A DNA stretch of 64,000 nt from Stenotrophomonas indicatrix (GTDB taxonomy: Bacteria > Pseudomonadota > Gammaproteobacteria > Xanthomonadales > Xanthomonadaceae). The stretch is from positions 494,001-558,000 of the forward strand of contig CP168152.1 of the NCBI GenBank assembly GCA_041545745.1, in the 5' to 3' direction. The notes below the pieces were generated by a model, which worked only from the letters and a program-made list of their open reading frames with translations, made no database searches and was not told the DNA's origin. Within the stretch, counting starts at the first letter, position 1. Each line of letters starts with the position of its first letter. Below, in pieces: positions 26,959-36,996 of the stretch. The position numbers were made by a program, and so were the translations under genes.

Positions 26959-27080
26959 AGGAAAATATCCTGCCTGCATTCCTAAAATCAGGCAAATCAC
27001 CTAGGAACGGAAGAATATACTTCCCCGATTATGGCCCCTGCGCACCCAAATGCAGGGAATGATCGGGTTGGAGAATTTCC
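26959..27080. promoter_or_regulatory. lrp-dadA divergent control region
   Basis: AT-rich for this genome, with several weakly symmetric GGA...TCC boxes: AGGAAAATATCCT (26959-26971), GGAAGAATATACTTCC (27009-27024) and GGAGAATTTCC (27070-27080). Their centres are roughly 51 and 59 bases apart, close to multiples of a helical turn, as expected for cooperative Lrp octamer binding. TATACT at 27016 could be the dadA -10 element. Confidence 0.5.
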
Positions 27081-28385
27081 ATGCGAGTCCTAGTTCTCGG
27101 CAGCGGCGTGATCGGCACCACCAGTGCCTGGTACCTGCGACAGGCCGGGTTTGAAGTCACGGTCGTCGACCGCCAGCCCGGTCCCGCGCTGGAAACCAGC
27201 TTCGCCAATGCCGGCCAGCTGTCCTTCGGCTACACCTCGCCGTGGGCCGCCCCGGGCGTGCCGAAGAAGGCCATCGGCTGGCTGTTCGAAAAGCACGCAC
27301 CGCTGGCGATCAAGCCGGGCATGGACCTGGCCCAGTACCGCTGGCTGTGGCAGATGCTGCGCAACTGCACCCACGAGCGCTACGCGATCAACAAGGCGCG
27401 CATGGTGCGCATGTCCGAGTACAGCCGCGACTGCCTGAACGAGCTGCGCGCGCAGATCGGCATCGATTTCGAAGGGCGCGACCTCGGCACCACCCAGCTG
27501 TTCCGCACCCAGCAGCAGCTGGATGCATCGGCGCAGGACATCGAGATCCTGGCCCAGTACGGCGTGCCGTACGAAGTGCTGGATCGCGCCGGCATCATCA
27601 AGGCCGAACCCGCGCTGGCCCACGTCGATGGCCTGGTCGGTGCGCTGCGCCTGCCGCGCGACCAGACCGGCGATTGCCAGCTGTTCACCCGCCGCCTAGC
27701 GCAGATGGCGGCCGAAGCGGGGGTCGAGTTCCGCTACGACCAGGACATCACCGGCGTGGAATTCGACGGCGACCGCATCACCGGCGTGCGCATCGGCGGC
27801 AAGCTGGAAACCGCAGACCGCTTCGTGGTCGCACTGGGCAGCTATTCGCCGGCACTGGTTGCGCCGCTGGGCATGCGTCTGCCGGTGTATCCGCTGAAGG
27901 GCTACTCGCTGACCCTGCCGATCACCGACCCGGCGATGGCGCCCACCTCGACCATCCTTGATGAGAGCTACAAGGTGGCGGTGACCCGCTTCGACAACCG
28001 CATCCGCGTCGGCGGCATGGCCGAAGTGGCCGGTTTCGACCTGTCGCTGTCGCCGCGCCGCCGCGAGACGCTGGAGCTGGTGGTGCGCGATCTGTACCCG
28101 AAGGGCGGTGACCTGGCCAAGGCCGAGTTCTGGACCGGCCTGCGCCCGGCCACGCCGGACGGCACGCCGGTGATCGGCGCCACGCCGTTCCGCAACCTGT
28201 TCCTCAACACCGGCCACGGCACGCTGGGCTGGACCATGGCCTGCGGCTCGGGCCGCTACCTGGCCGACCTGATGAGCGCGCGCCAGCCGCAGATCAGCAC
28301 CGAAGGCCTGGATATCTTCCGCTACGGCCAGTACCGCCACGCCCCGCAACATGAGAACCGCACATGCGTCCTGCCCGCGCGCTGA
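27081..28385 (+). CDS. dadA: D-amino acid dehydrogenase small subunit DadA
   Basis: 434 residues, matching the family length. N-terminal FAD-binding motif V-L-G-S-G-V-I-G (4-11) and D-R-Q-P-G; further family stretches are [19 protein letters not shown] and, at the C-terminus, [16 protein letters not shown] membrane-associated flavoprotein that deaminates D-alanine to pyruvate and feeds electrons to the respiratory chain. dadX starts inside its last 22 bases. Confidence 0.96.
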   Translation: MRVLVLGSGVIGTTSAWYLRQAGFEVTVVDRQPGPALETSFANAGQLSFGYTSPWAAPGVPKKAIGWLFEKHAPLAIKPGMDLAQYRWLWQMLRNCTHERYAINKARMVRMSEYSRDCLNELRAQIGIDFEGRDLGTTQLFRTQQQLDASAQDIEILAQYGVPYEVLDRAGIIKAEPALAHVDGLVGALRLPRDQTGDCQLFTRRLAQMAAEAGVEFRYDQDITGVEFDGDRITGVRIGGKLETADRFVVALGSYSPALVAPLGMRLPVYPLKGYSLTLPITDPAMAPTSTILDESYKVAVTRFDNRIRVGGMAEVAGFDLSLSPRRRETLELVVRDLYPKGGDLAKAEFWTGLRPATPDGTPVIGATPFRNLFLNTGHGTLGWTMACGSGRYLADLMSARQPQISTEGLDIFRYGQYRHAPQHENRTCVLPAR

Positions 28386-29434
28386 TCGATCTGGGCGCAC
28401 TGCGCAGCAACTACCGCCTGGCCCGCGAACTGGGCGGTGGCAAGGCGCTGGCGATCATCAAGGCCGATGCCTATGGCCACGGTGCAGTGCGCTGCGCGCA
28501 GGCATTGGAAGGCGAGGCCGACGGCTTCGGCGTGGCCACGATCGAAGAGGCACTTGAGCTGCGCCAGGCCGGTATCCGTGCACCGATCCTGCTGCTGGAA
28601 GGCATCTTCGAGCCCAGCGAGATGTCGCTGGTGGCCGAGCATGACCTGTGGTTCTCGGTCGGTTCGTCGTGGCAGCTGGAAGCGCTGGCCGCGTTCGACA
28701 GCCCGCGACCGCTGACGGTGTGGCTGAAGCTGGACAGTGGCATGCACAGGCTGGGCCTGGACGTTGCCGGTTTCCGCGCCGCGCATGCACGTTTGTCTGC
28801 ACTGCCGCAGGTGGCGCGCATCGTACTGATGACCCACCTGGCACGTGCCGACGAGCTGGACAGCGAGCGTACCCATGAGCAGGCCACCACCTTCGTCCAG
28901 GCCATCGAAGGCCTGCAGGGTGAGACCAGCGTCTGCAATTCGCCGGCGCTGCTGGGTTGGCCTGACGTACGCAGTGACTGGGTGCGCCCGGGCCTGATGC
29001 TGTACGGCGCCAACCCGCTGCCAGACAACAGCGAGCTGACCGCGCGCCTGCGCCCGGTGATGACGATGCAGTCCAAGGTGATCGCCGAGCGCTGGATCGA
29101 GGCCGGTGAACCGGTCGGCTACGGTGCGCGTTTCGTCGCCAAGGCACGCACACGCGTGGGCGTGGTCGCACTGGGCTATGCCGATGGCTATCCGCAGTTC
29201 GCGCCCAACGGCACCCCGCTGCTGATCGATGGCCAACCCGGTGGGCTGATCGGCCGCGTGTCGATGGACATGCTGACCGTGGACCTGACCGCACATGCGC
29301 AGGCCGGCGTCGGCAGCGTGGTGGAACTGTGGGGCACAGCGCCGACGCTGTCCGAGCTGGCCCCGCGCTGCGGTGTCAGTGCCTACCAGCTGCCGTGCGG
29401 CGTCAAGCGCGTGGCACGCGTCTACCAGGATTGA
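28364..29434 (+). CDS. dadX: Catabolic alanine racemase DadX
   Basis: 356 residues. PLP lysine Lys33 in [18 protein letters not shown] about 210, and the catalytic tyrosine in [10 protein letters not shown] near 253. Converts L-alanine to the D form for DadA. It overlaps dadA by 22 bases, so translation should be coupled. The operon position identifies it as the catabolic racemase rather than the biosynthetic Alr. Confidence 0.95.
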   Translation: MRPARALIDLGALRSNYRLARELGGGKALAIIKADAYGHGAVRCAQALEGEADGFGVATIEEALELRQAGIRAPILLLEGIFEPSEMSLVAEHDLWFSVGSSWQLEALAAFDSPRPLTVWLKLDSGMHRLGLDVAGFRAAHARLSALPQVARIVLMTHLARADELDSERTHEQATTFVQAIEGLQGETSVCNSPALLGWPDVRSDWVRPGLMLYGANPLPDNSELTARLRPVMTMQSKVIAERWIEAGEPVGYGARFVAKARTRVGVVALGYADGYPQFAPNGTPLLIDGQPGGLIGRVSMDMLTVDLTAHAQAGVGSVVELWGTAPTLSELAPRCGVSAYQLPCGVKRVARVYQD

Positions 29435-29442
29435 CCGGCGCT

Positions 29443-29563
29443 GGTAGCGGCCGACCTTGGTCGGCGCTTTGAATGCGTGTCGACCAAGGTCGACACCTAC
29501 CGGATCGGATCAAACCCTGGTCGGCGCTTTGAATGCGTGTCGACCAAGGTCGACACCTACCGG
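29443..29563. repeat. SMAG cluster with exact 60-base tandem duplication
   Basis: GTAG at 29444 begins the cluster. Bases 29459-29503 recur identically at 29519-29563, a period of exactly 60. Each unit holds a GTGTCGACC-AA-GGTCGACAC palindrome followed by CTACC. The last unit runs into the 3' end of the minus-strand DUF3016 gene and provides its stop codon. Confidence 0.85.
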
Positions 29564-30123
29564 GCAGCGGTGACGCGCGAGGTCAGCTGGCGCTTCACCC
29601 AGTCATCGATCAGGCGCTTTTCATAGCGCAGCGGATCGGTATCGCTCTTCAGGCCAATGTTGTGCAGGTAGCCGCTGTCGCTCAGGCGGGCATCGCCTTC
29701 ATCGATGATGCGACCGCTGGCGTCCTTCAGCGTGTACTGCAGGGTGATCCGCGGCGGGTAGATGTCGCGCATGATCCGGATGTCGCTGCCACGCGGGCCA
29801 TGCCAGGGCTCGTAGTCGCCCGCGCGCTTGATATCGACCAGGGTTACGTCCAGCGTCTGCCCGGCCTGCAGCGGCTTGGCCGCGCTGGTCTGTACGTAGC
29901 GTGCCAGTTGCTGCACCCAGTCCCCACGTTCAGCCTCGAAGCGGTTGGTACTCTGGCGGATCTCGGTGAATTTCGCCGGATCGTCCCACTTCACGCTGAC
30001 CGGCCCATCGGCCTGCAGCGCGCGTGGTGCATCGGGCGCCGTTACCGTCCGCGGCGCGGCGGCCACGCTGCCCACGGCAAGCATGCCGGCCAGCAGCAGG
30101 GCGGTTGAAAGCGAACCTTTCAT
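29557..30123 (-). CDS. DUF3016 exported protein
   Basis: 188 residues from the ATG at 30123 (AGGAG 6 bases upstream). Signal peptide ending near VAAA (residue 22). The mature sequence (V-K-W-D-D-P-A-K-F-T-E-I-R, L-x-V-T-L-V-D-I-K-R-A-G-D-Y-E-P, D-I-R-I-M-R-D-I-Y-P-P-R-I-T-L) matches DUF3016, an exported family of unknown role. The TAG stop is the GTAG end of a SMAG palindrome. Confidence 0.87.
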   Translation of the reverse strand: MKGSLSTALLLAGMLAVGSVAAAPRTVTAPDAPRALQADGPVSVKWDDPAKFTEIRQSTNRFEAERGDWVQQLARYVQTSAAKPLQAGQTLDVTLVDIKRAGDYEPWHGPRGSDIRIMRDIYPPRITLQYTLKDASGRIIDEGDARLSDSGYLHNIGLKSDTDPLRYEKRLIDDWVKRQLTSRVTAAR

Positions 30124-30374
30124 GGCAGTCTCCTGCGTCCCCGAAGCGGGGAGGATGATGATCTCGGATCGAGTGTGATCCCGCCGCAGGACCGCAGCAA
30201 TGGTCAGTAGCGTCAAATGCGTCAACAGTTGCCGCCAATTCATGGTCGTCAACCCTGACTGACGACGCTTGACGCTGTGAATACGCGCTCTGGAAGATGC
30301 TGTACCTCCATCCGGTCTTTTTCCTTCCCACGCCCTTGTCCACATTGCCGCCCCTCGTGGAGCGCTCACCCTTG

Positions 30375-32360
30375 ATGGTGCCGACGCCCGAACCCGACCT
30401 GCACCATGGCCTGCTTGAGCGCATCCACGCAGGTTTCTGTGTGATCCAGGTGCTGTTCGATGGCGACGAGGCGATCGATTACCGCTTCCTGGAAGTCAAC
30501 GAGGCATTCGAGCGCCACACCGGCCTGAAGGATGCCTGTGGCAAGCGCATGAGCACGCTGGAGCCACAGCACGAAGGCGACTGGTTCCGGATTTACGGCG
30601 AAGTGGCGCGGACCGGGCGACCGGCGCAGTTCGAGATGGATGCCCGTGCCCTGGGGCGCTCGTTTGCCGTCGATGCGGTGCGGGTCGGCCAGCCTGGCGA
30701 GGACAAGGTTGGCATCCTGTTCTTCGACGTGACCGCGCGCAAGCAGATGGAAGTGGAGTTGGGCGAGAGCGAGGCCCGTTTCAGCGCGTTGGCCGATGGC
30801 CTGCCGATGCCGGTATGGGTGCTGGATGAGCGTGGTCACGCCCGCTTCGTCAACAGTGCCTTCAGCGAGTTCTTCGGCGGCGACGAGAACCGCGTGCCGG
30901 AAGATGTCTGGCGTGGCCTGGTGCATCCCGACGATGCGTCGGTGTTCGAATACGAGCTGCAGGAGGCGCTGAAAGCGCAGCGTTCGATGCATGCCCTGGT
31001 GCGCGCCCGTCGTGCCGATGGGCAGTGGCGCTGGCTGGAAATGAACGCGCGTCCGCGCTTCTCGCGGATGGGCCGATTCATCGGCCTGGCCGGCAGCAGC
31101 CCGGATGTTACCGAGCGTCGCGAGATCGAACTGGCGCGCGAGGAACTGTTGCAGTCCGAGCGCGCCGCGCGCAGTGCGGCGGAAAACATGGCACGGCTGA
31201 AGGATGAGTTCCTGGCCACGCTGTCACATGAGCTGCGCACGCCGCTGACCACGATCCTGGGCTGGAGCGAACTGCTGTTGCAGCGCGTCGATTCCACCAG
31301 CCCGCTGTACAAGGGCCTGGGCGTGATCGCCAACAGCGCCACCGCGCAGAAGCGGCTGATCTCGGACATGCTCGATCTCAGCAGCATGCTGCTGGGCAAG
31401 GTGCAGCTGGAAGTGGAAGTGCTGGATCTGCGCGACCAGTTGAACGAAGCGATGGGCGCGCAGGAGCTGGTGGCCGAGGGCAAGGCGCTGGATGTCACCC
31501 TGCAGTTGCCGGCGCAGGCCTGCCAGGTGCTGGGCGATGCTACCCGGCTGCAGCAGGTGTTCTGGAACCTGCTGTCCAACGCAATCAAGTTCACCCCGGC
31601 CGAAGGCCGCATCGACGTGCAGCTGCAGGCCGATGGCAACTATTGGACGATCACCGTGCGCGATACCGGCGACGGCATCGCGCCGGAGTTCCTGAACCAT
31701 CTGTTCAGTCGCTTCCGCCAGGCCGACGGCACCACCACCCGCCGTCATGGCGGTCTCGGCCTGGGCCTGGCCATCGTGCAGCAGCTGGTCGAACTGCACG
31801 GCGGCACGGTCAGCGCGGCCAGTGATGGCCACGGTCACGGCTCCACCTTCACCGTGCGCCTGCCGCAGCATCTGCCCGATGCCGAACGGCGTCCGCTGCG
31901 TGAGGTCGTCAGCGGCCCCATCCTGGAACCGATGATGGTCGAACCGTACCCGCTGCGCGGCCTGCATGTGCTGGCGGTGGAAGACCAGCCGGAAGTGCTG
32001 GAGTACCTGCGGCGCATGCTGGAGGAGCAGGGCGCCAGCGTGTCTGCGGCCAGTTCGGCGGGCGAGGCGCTGGCGCTGCTGGCCGACAATGGCCACCTGC
32101 AGTACCACGTGCTGCTGACCGACATCGGCATGCCGGGGATGGATGGCTATGGCCTGGTAAGCACGCTGCGGCAGGACCTTGGCGTAGATGCGGCAGCGCT
32201 GCCGGCAGTGGCGGTGACCGCGCTGGCCCGCGCCGATGACCGTCGTCGCGCGCTGGCCTCGGGCTTCCAGGAGCATGTGGCCAAGCCGTATTCGGTGGCC
32301 CAGTTGGTGGGTGTCGTACGCCGCGTGCAGGCCACGCGCGGGGACAGTCTGCTGCACTGA
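30375..32360 (+). CDS. Hybrid sensor histidine kinase (PAS-PAS-HisKA-HATPase-REC)
   Basis: 661 residues from the ATG at 30375; an upstream ATG at 30297 with GGAAG very close is possible and would add a 26-residue hydrophobic tail. No membrane helices otherwise, so it is probably cytosolic. Two PAS domains (about 15-125 and 135-255), HisKA with His285 in L-S-H-E-L-R-T-P-L, N box N-L-L-S-N-A-I-K-F, G boxes D-T-G-D-G-I and G-L-G-L-G-L-A-I-V, and a C-terminal receiver (about 530-650) with Asp583 in T-D-I-G-M-P-G. It has no adjacent response regulator, so output may be phosphotransfer to a partner elsewhere. Confidence 0.93.
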   Translation: MVPTPEPDLHHGLLERIHAGFCVIQVLFDGDEAIDYRFLEVNEAFERHTGLKDACGKRMSTLEPQHEGDWFRIYGEVARTGRPAQFEMDARALGRSFAVDAVRVGQPGEDKVGILFFDVTARKQMEVELGESEARFSALADGLPMPVWVLDERGHARFVNSAFSEFFGGDENRVPEDVWRGLVHPDDASVFEYELQEALKAQRSMHALVRARRADGQWRWLEMNARPRFSRMGRFIGLAGSSPDVTERREIELAREELLQSERAARSAAENMARLKDEFLATLSHELRTPLTTILGWSELLLQRVDSTSPLYKGLGVIANSATAQKRLISDMLDLSSMLLGKVQLEVEVLDLRDQLNEAMGAQELVAEGKALDVTLQLPAQACQVLGDATRLQQVFWNLLSNAIKFTPAEGRIDVQLQADGNYWTITVRDTGDGIAPEFLNHLFSRFRQADGTTTRRHGGLGLGLAIVQQLVELHGGTVSAASDGHGHGSTFTVRLPQHLPDAERRPLREVVSGPILEPMMVEPYPLRGLHVLAVEDQPEVLEYLRRMLEEQGASVSAASSAGEALALLADNGHLQYHVLLTDIGMPGMDGYGLVSTLRQDLGVDAAALPAVAVTALARADDRRRALASGFQEHVAKPYSVAQLVGVVRRVQATRGDSLLH

Positions 32361-32403
32361 GCATTCACGGACGATCGGCGACCCTGCACACAGGAGGTCG
32401 CTT

Positions 32404-32694
32404 ATGTCCCGTATTGCTCCCCGAATCCATACCGATGCCGCGCAGATCGCGCGCTTGGAAACCCTGCTGCCGCAGTTGCAGGGCGAAACCGAGGTGCAGC
32501 TGACCCTGCATGATGGCCGGCGCCTGCTGGGCACGGTTGCGGTGCAGCCGACGTTGCAGCAGTACCGCAACGACGCTGGCGACGAAGGCAGCAACGGCCA
32601 GCTGCGACTGGATGATCTCGATACGCCGGTGCAGCAGCATTACGTGTGGCTGGATGAAATCGCCAGCATCCGCAGGCTGCCGCCGCGGCTCTGA
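32404..32694 (+). CDS. DUF3247 family protein
   Basis: 96 residues with a perfect AGGAGG 7 bases before the ATG, so it is surely expressed. The sequence V-Q-L-T-L-H-D-G-R-R-L-L-G-T-V-A-V-x-P-T and H-Y-V-W-L-D-E-I-x-S-I-R-x-L looks like a small Sm-like beta barrel and corresponds to DUF3247, found mainly in xanthomonads. Function unknown. Confidence 0.87.
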   Translation: MSRIAPRIHTDAAQIARLETLLPQLQGETEVQLTLHDGRRLLGTVAVQPTLQQYRNDAGDEGSNGQLRLDDLDTPVQQHYVWLDEIASIRRLPPRL

Positions 32695-32728
32695 CGGCAA
32701 CTTGCCAACGGCATCCGCGGATGGCGGC

Positions 32729-32807
32729 ATCCACGCATGGCGTGGATTTACTTCGACCGCATCCGCAGATGGGGTGGGTCAACAGTAGAGCCACGCCATG
32801 CGTGGCT
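32729..32807. repeat. SMAG pair, one half decayed
   Basis: CATCCACGC-ATG-GCGTGGAT at 32729-32747 is followed by TTAC instead of CTAC; the intact partner GTAGAGCCACGCCATGCGTGG lies at 32785-32807. Forms the spacer between two convergent small genes. Confidence 0.75.
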
Positions 32808-32824
32808 GCGGTGGTCTGCGGTGG

Positions 32825-33088
32825 TCAATGCTCGAACAGCGTTGCCGTCGCTTCGAACCTGCGCGCATAGGCGCGCTCCTCGGCTACCCGGGTCACTTCA
32901 TCGTCTGCCAGATCCGGCGCGCCATAGACGGCGTAGGCCACGCTGCCATCGGCACCGTGGCCGACCTGGTGCAGGCGGTAGCGGGAATGGCCGCCGCCGG
33001 TGTCCTCCGGGTAATGCACGGGGGGATGGCTGCCTTCCAGGTCCATTTCGCTGTTGTCGACGACACCTCCGACGAACAAGGCACGCAT
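32825..33088 (-). CDS. Hypothetical protein
   Basis: 87 residues, no signal peptide or membrane segment. Contains M-R-A-L-F-V-G-G-V-V-D-N-S-E-M-D at the start and H-S-R-Y-R-L-H-Q-V, V-A-Y-A-V-Y-G further on, which reads like a folded beta-rich domain rather than noise. GGAGAT stands 8 bases before the ATG. No family recognised. Confidence 0.6.
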   Translation of the reverse strand: MRALFVGGVVDNSEMDLEGSHPPVHYPEDTGGGHSRYRLHQVGHGADGSVAYAVYGAPDLADDEVTRVAEERAYARRFEATATLFEH

Positions 33089-33244
33089 GCAGGATCTCCA
33101 GGAGTTGCGGGGGAGCCTCTACCCTGAACGCTGGCATGTTGCTGCGGCATCAAGGCAACGTTGAAGTTTCGCAAAGCGGTGACCGGGGCCGGGCCGGACA
33201 AGCCGGTACAATGGACGGCCCTCACGCTTCCAGTACCCGCGCCG

Positions 33245-34315
33245 ATGGCATCCAGCGACGACGCCCCCCTGCAGACCCTGCTCCTGCCGTTCTCCAGCGG
33301 CGCCCTGCGCTGGCCGGAGGGTCCGGTGGCCTTCCTGCGTGCCCGCGACGGCTGGCCCCTGCGCGAGCAGGCCGGCGGCCGCGAGGTCGACTGCGAGCAG
33401 AGCTTCGCCCCGTTCGCGCAGCCGCTGCAGCAGGCCGCTGGCTGGACCGTCAGCGGCCAGCTGGATGATGCTGCCGGCCGCGGCCGTTACCCGCTGGTGC
33501 TGGTGCTGCCGCCGCGCCAGCGCGAGGAAGCCCGCGCGTTGTTCGCCCGCGCCCTGGCGCTGGTCGCCGACGGTGGCCGCATCGTGGCCTGCCAGCACAA
33601 CAACGAGGGCGCCCGCTCCGGCGAAGGCGACCTGAAGCAGTTGACCGGTCTCGGCGGCAGCCTGACCAAGAACCACTGCCGCGTGTTCTGGACCGCGCCG
33701 TTGCAGGGCCAGCACGATGCGGACGTGGCCAAGCGCTGGGGCAGCCTGGACGCGGTGCGGCCGATCGTCGGCGGCCGTTTCCTCAGCCGCCCGGGCGTGT
33801 TCGCCTGGGACCGCATCGACCCGGCATCGGCCCTGCTGGCCGAACATCTGCCGGCCGACCTGGCCGGGCGTGCGGCCGACCTCGGTGCCGGTTATGGCTA
33901 CCTGTCGCGCGAGCTGCTGGAGCGCTGCCCGAAGATCACCGCGTTGGACCTGTACGAGGCCGAGAAGCGCGCACTGGACCTGGCCGAACTCAATCTGGCG
34001 CCGCCGCCGCGCCCGGTGCCGCTGCGCTTCCTGTGGCGCGACGTCACCGCTGGCATCGAGCCGGACTACGACGTCATCATCAGCAACCCGCCGTTCCACA
34101 CGCCCTCGCGTGCGGACCGCCCGGACATCGGCCAGCGCTTCATCGCCGTGGCCGCGCAGGCGCTGCGCCCCGGCGGTCGCCTGTACGTGGTGGCCAACCG
34201 CCACCTTCCGTACGAATACACGCTCAATGAGAGCTTCGGCGCCGTGCGCGTGGTTGCCGAGCGCGATGGCTTCAAGCTGGTCGAGGCGGTGAAGGGCAAG
34301 GGGAAGGGCCGGTGA
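33245..34315 (+). CDS. RsmC-like 16S rRNA guanine-N2 methyltransferase
   Basis: 356 residues from the ATG at 33245. Two-domain architecture as in RsmC: a degenerate N-terminal methyltransferase fold and a C-terminal catalytic one with SAM motif A-A-D-L-G-A-G-Y-G-Y-L (about 210-220) and the N-P-P-F-H substrate motif at 281-285. Expected to methylate a guanine of the small-subunit rRNA. TACAAT at 33207 is a likely -10 box. It overlaps the pseudouridine synthase gene by 4 bases, which groups three genes into one operon. Confidence 0.9.
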   Translation: MASSDDAPLQTLLLPFSSGALRWPEGPVAFLRARDGWPLREQAGGREVDCEQSFAPFAQPLQQAAGWTVSGQLDDAAGRGRYPLVLVLPPRQREEARALFARALALVADGGRIVACQHNNEGARSGEGDLKQLTGLGGSLTKNHCRVFWTAPLQGQHDADVAKRWGSLDAVRPIVGGRFLSRPGVFAWDRIDPASALLAEHLPADLAGRAADLGAGYGYLSRELLERCPKITALDLYEAEKRALDLAELNLAPPPRPVPLRFLWRDVTAGIEPDYDVIISNPPFHTPSRADRPDIGQRFIAVAAQALRPGGRLYVVANRHLPYEYTLNESFGAVRVVAERDGFKLVEAVKGKGKGR

Positions 34316-35013
34316 AACTGGTCAAGCACATCGCCAACCTCGGCTACGGCAGCCGCAAGCAGGTGCAGTGGATGTTCCGCGAAGGCCGCGTCACCGATGC
34401 CGACGGCGAGGTGCTGTATGCCGACGACCAGGTGCCGCATGAAGCGGTGCGGGTCGACGGCGAGCCGCTGGACCCGCCGGTGGGCCTGTCGCTGGCGATG
34501 TACAAGCCGGCCGGCTACACCTGTTCGACCAAGGACAAAGGCCGTTTGATCTACGACCTGCTGCCGCCGCGCTTCCGTGACCGCGACCCGGTGCTGTCCA
34601 CCGTCGGCCGCCTGGACCGCGAGACCAGCGGCCTGTTGCTGCTGACCGACGACGGCAATCTGTTGCACCGGATCATCTCGCCGAAGTCGAAGCTGCCCAA
34701 GGTCTACGAAGTGGAGCTGGCCGAAGATCTGCGCGGTGACGAAGTGGCGCTGTTCGCCAGCGGCACGCTGATGCTGGAAGCGGAGAAGACGCCCCTGCTG
34801 CCGGCTGAACTGCAGGTGCTCGGCCCGCGCAAGGCGCGCCTGATACTGCACGAAGGCCGCTACCATCAGGTACGCCGCATGTTCGCTGCCGCAGGCAACC
34901 ACGTGCAGGCACTGCATCGCAGCCGTGTCGGTGGCCTGGACCTGCAGGGGTTGGCTGAAGGGCAATGGCGGCTGCTGACCTCCACCGATCTGGATACGCT
35001 GTTCGCTCCATGA
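34312..35013 (+). CDS. RsuA-family 16S rRNA pseudouridine synthase
   Basis: 233 residues starting with GTG inside the stop of the previous gene (GTGA overlap), with GGGAAGGG upstream. N-terminal S4-like RNA-binding domain (about 1-55), then the catalytic domain with Asp102 in G-R-L-D-R-E-T-S-G-L-L-L-L-T. C-terminal H-E-G-R-Y-H-Q-V-R-R-M is the family signature. Makes pseudouridine in 16S rRNA (RsuA modifies position 516 in E. coli). Confidence 0.93.
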   Translation: MKLVKHIANLGYGSRKQVQWMFREGRVTDADGEVLYADDQVPHEAVRVDGEPLDPPVGLSLAMYKPAGYTCSTKDKGRLIYDLLPPRFRDRDPVLSTVGRLDRETSGLLLLTDDGNLLHRIISPKSKLPKVYEVELAEDLRGDEVALFASGTLMLEAEKTPLLPAELQVLGPRKARLILHEGRYHQVRRMFAAAGNHVQALHRSRVGGLDLQGLAEGQWRLLTSTDLDTLFAP

Positions 35014-35693
35014 CCTCCATCGCTGCACTGCCGTTCCTGCCCGACGCCGTCATCTTCGACATGGACGGCCTGATGATCGACAGCGAGCGCGTGTCGCTTG
35101 CATGCTGGAGCGAGGCGGCAGAGGAATTCGGTCTGCCGCTGGATGCCACCTTCTTCGTGCGCATGGTCGGCCTCGGTGACCGCGACAGCCAGGCGCTGCT
35201 GCGCCGGCAGGGTATCGAAGACAGCATGATCGAGGCCATGGCCGCGCGCTGCCATGATCTGTACGAGGAACGCACGCAGACCGGGTTGCCGCTGCGCCCG
35301 GGCATCCTGGAACTGCTTGAGTTGCTGAAGTTGCACGCGGTGCCGCGTGCGGTGGCGACCACCACGCGGCAGCCGCGGGCCAACCGCAAGCTGGCCGCGG
35401 CCGGGCTGCTGCCGTACTTCGATGCGGTGATCACCAGTGGCGATGTGGCGCGGCCGAAGCCGGCACCGGACATCTACCTGCTGGCCGCGCAGCGGCTGGG
35501 ACAGGCGCCGGAACGCTGCCTGGCGCTGGAGGATTCCCCTGCAGGCACGCGTGCCGCACTGGCTGCGGGCATGACCGTGATCCAGGTGCCGGATCTGGTG
35601 CATCCCGATGAAGAACTGCGTGCCTTGGGCCACCGCATCGTCGGCTCGCTGGTGGACGCGCACGCCTTGCTGCTGCCGTTGTTGCCGAGGTAA
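35010..35693 (+). CDS. HAD-family phosphatase/phosphomutase (beta-PGM-like)
   Basis: 227 residues from the ATG that overlaps the previous stop (ATGA). HAD motif I F-D-M-D-G-L-M-I-D-S (about 15-24), motif II T-T-T near 113, motif III K-P-A-P-D (about 151) and motif IV L-E-D-S-P-A-G (about 175). The D-x-D-G-L-x-x-D-S form and helical cap match the beta-phosphoglucomutase/YcjU-like subgroup. Substrate not deducible; the link with rRNA modification genes may be only transcriptional. Confidence 0.9.
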   Translation: MTSIAALPFLPDAVIFDMDGLMIDSERVSLACWSEAAEEFGLPLDATFFVRMVGLGDRDSQALLRRQGIEDSMIEAMAARCHDLYEERTQTGLPLRPGILELLELLKLHAVPRAVATTTRQPRANRKLAAAGLLPYFDAVITSGDVARPKPAPDIYLLAAQRLGQAPERCLALEDSPAGTRAALAAGMTVIQVPDLVHPDEELRALGHRIVGSLVDAHALLLPLLPR

Positions 35694-35705
35694 CGGTGGG
35701 GGATG

Positions 35706-35782
35706 GTGGGTGCCGACGGTTGGTCGGCACGCTTCACCGCCCTCCTTGAACCCGGTGGGTGCCGACCGTTGGTCGGCACGCT
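35706..35782. repeat. Direct pair of GTGG-type palindromes (SMAG variant)
   Basis: GGGTGCCGACGGTTGGTCGG and GGGTGCCGACCGTTGGTCGG start 50 bases apart (35706 and 35756). Same architecture as SMAG but with GTGG in place of GTAG and in direct, not inverted, order. The second lies 6 bases from the end of fabB. Confidence 0.75.
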
Positions 35783-35787
35783 TTCAG

Positions 35788-36996
35788 TCACACCCTGCCG
35801 AACACCAGCGCCGCGTTGGTGCCACCGAAGCCGAAGCTGTTGGACATCACCGTGTCCAGCTTCTGCTCGCGGCTTTCGCGCAGGATCGGGAAGCCTTCCA
35901 CCTTCGGGTCCAGCTCGCCGATGTTGGCCGAACCGGCCACGAAGCCATCGCGCATCATCAGCAGGCAGTAGATCGCTTCATGCACGCTGGCAGCGCCCAG
36001 CGAATGGCCCGACAGCGCCTTGGTCGAGGACAACGGCGGAATCGCATCGCCGAACACCTCGCGGATCGCACCCAGCTCGGTCACATCGCCCAGCGGGGTC
36101 GAGGTGCCGTGGGTGTTGAGGTAATCCAGCGGACGGTCGACGTTCTGCAGCGCCATCTTCATGCAGCGCACGGCGCCTTCACCGGACGGCGCGACCATGT
36201 CGGCGCCATCGGAGGTCACGCCGTAACCGATCAGCTCGGCATGGATGTGCGCGCCACGTGCCACCGCGTGGTCGTAATCTTCCAGCACCAGCATGCCGCC
36301 ACCACCGGCGATGACGAAGCCATCGCGGTCCTTGTCATACGGGCGCGAGGCGCTGGCGGGGGTGTCGTTGAAGCTGGTGGACAGTGCTCCCATCGCATCG
36401 AACATCACGCTCATCGACCAGTGCAGGTCTTCACCGCCACCGGCGAACATGATGTCCTGCGCGCCGTGGCGGATGAGGTCGGCAGCCGCACCGATGCAGT
36501 GTGCGGAGGTCGCACAGGCGGCCGACAGCGAGTAGCTGACGCCCTTGATCTGGAACGCGGTGGCCAAGCAGGCCGACACGGTCGAGCACATCGTGCGCGG
36601 CACCATGTACGGACCCACCTTGCGCACGCCGCGGCTGCGCAGCAGATCCACCGCACCCACCTGCCATTCGCTGGAGCCGCCGCCGGAACCGGCGATCAGG
36701 CCGGTGCGCAGGCCACTGACCTGTTCAGGAGTCAGGCCCGCATCGGTGATGGCATCGGCCATCGCCAGGTAGGCGAAGGCGGCGGCATCGCTCATGAAGC
36801 GCTTCTGCTTGCGGTCGATCAGCGCGTCCAGGTCGAGGTCGACGCGACCACCCACTTGGCTGCGCAGGCCGGCTTCGGCGTGGTCGGCCAGCGCGGTGAT
36901 GCCGGCGCGGCTCTCGCGCAGGGCGGCCGAAACGGTATCCAGATCATTGCCGAGGCAGGACGTGATGCCCATGCCGGTGATGACGACGCGACGCAT
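35788..36996 (-). CDS. fabB: 3-oxoacyl-ACP synthase I (KAS I)
   Basis: 402 residues. Thiolase-fold condensing enzyme with nucleophile Cys in [12 protein letters not shown] (about 163), His in [10 protein letters not shown] (about 298) and His in L-S-G-H-S-L-G-A-A (about 333), the KAS I/II Cys-His-His triad at FabB spacing. Elongates unsaturated acyl chains. The ATG shares its A with the fabA stop (TGATG), so the two are translationally coupled. Confidence 0.95.
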   Translation of the reverse strand: MRRVVITGMGITSCLGNDLDTVSAALRESRAGITALADHAEAGLRSQVGGRVDLDLDALIDRKQKRFMSDAAAFAYLAMADAITDAGLTPEQVSGLRTGLIAGSGGGSSEWQVGAVDLLRSRGVRKVGPYMVPRTMCSTVSACLATAFQIKGVSYSLSAACATSAHCIGAAADLIRHGAQDIMFAGGGEDLHWSMSVMFDAMGALSTSFNDTPASASRPYDKDRDGFVIAGGGGMLVLEDYDHAVARGAHIHAELIGYGVTSDGADMVAPSGEGAVRCMKMALQNVDRPLDYLNTHGTSTPLGDVTELGAIREVFGDAIPPLSSTKALSGHSLGAASVHEAIYCLLMMRDGFVAGSANIGELDPKVEGFPILRESREQKLDTVMSNSFGFGGTNAALVFGRV

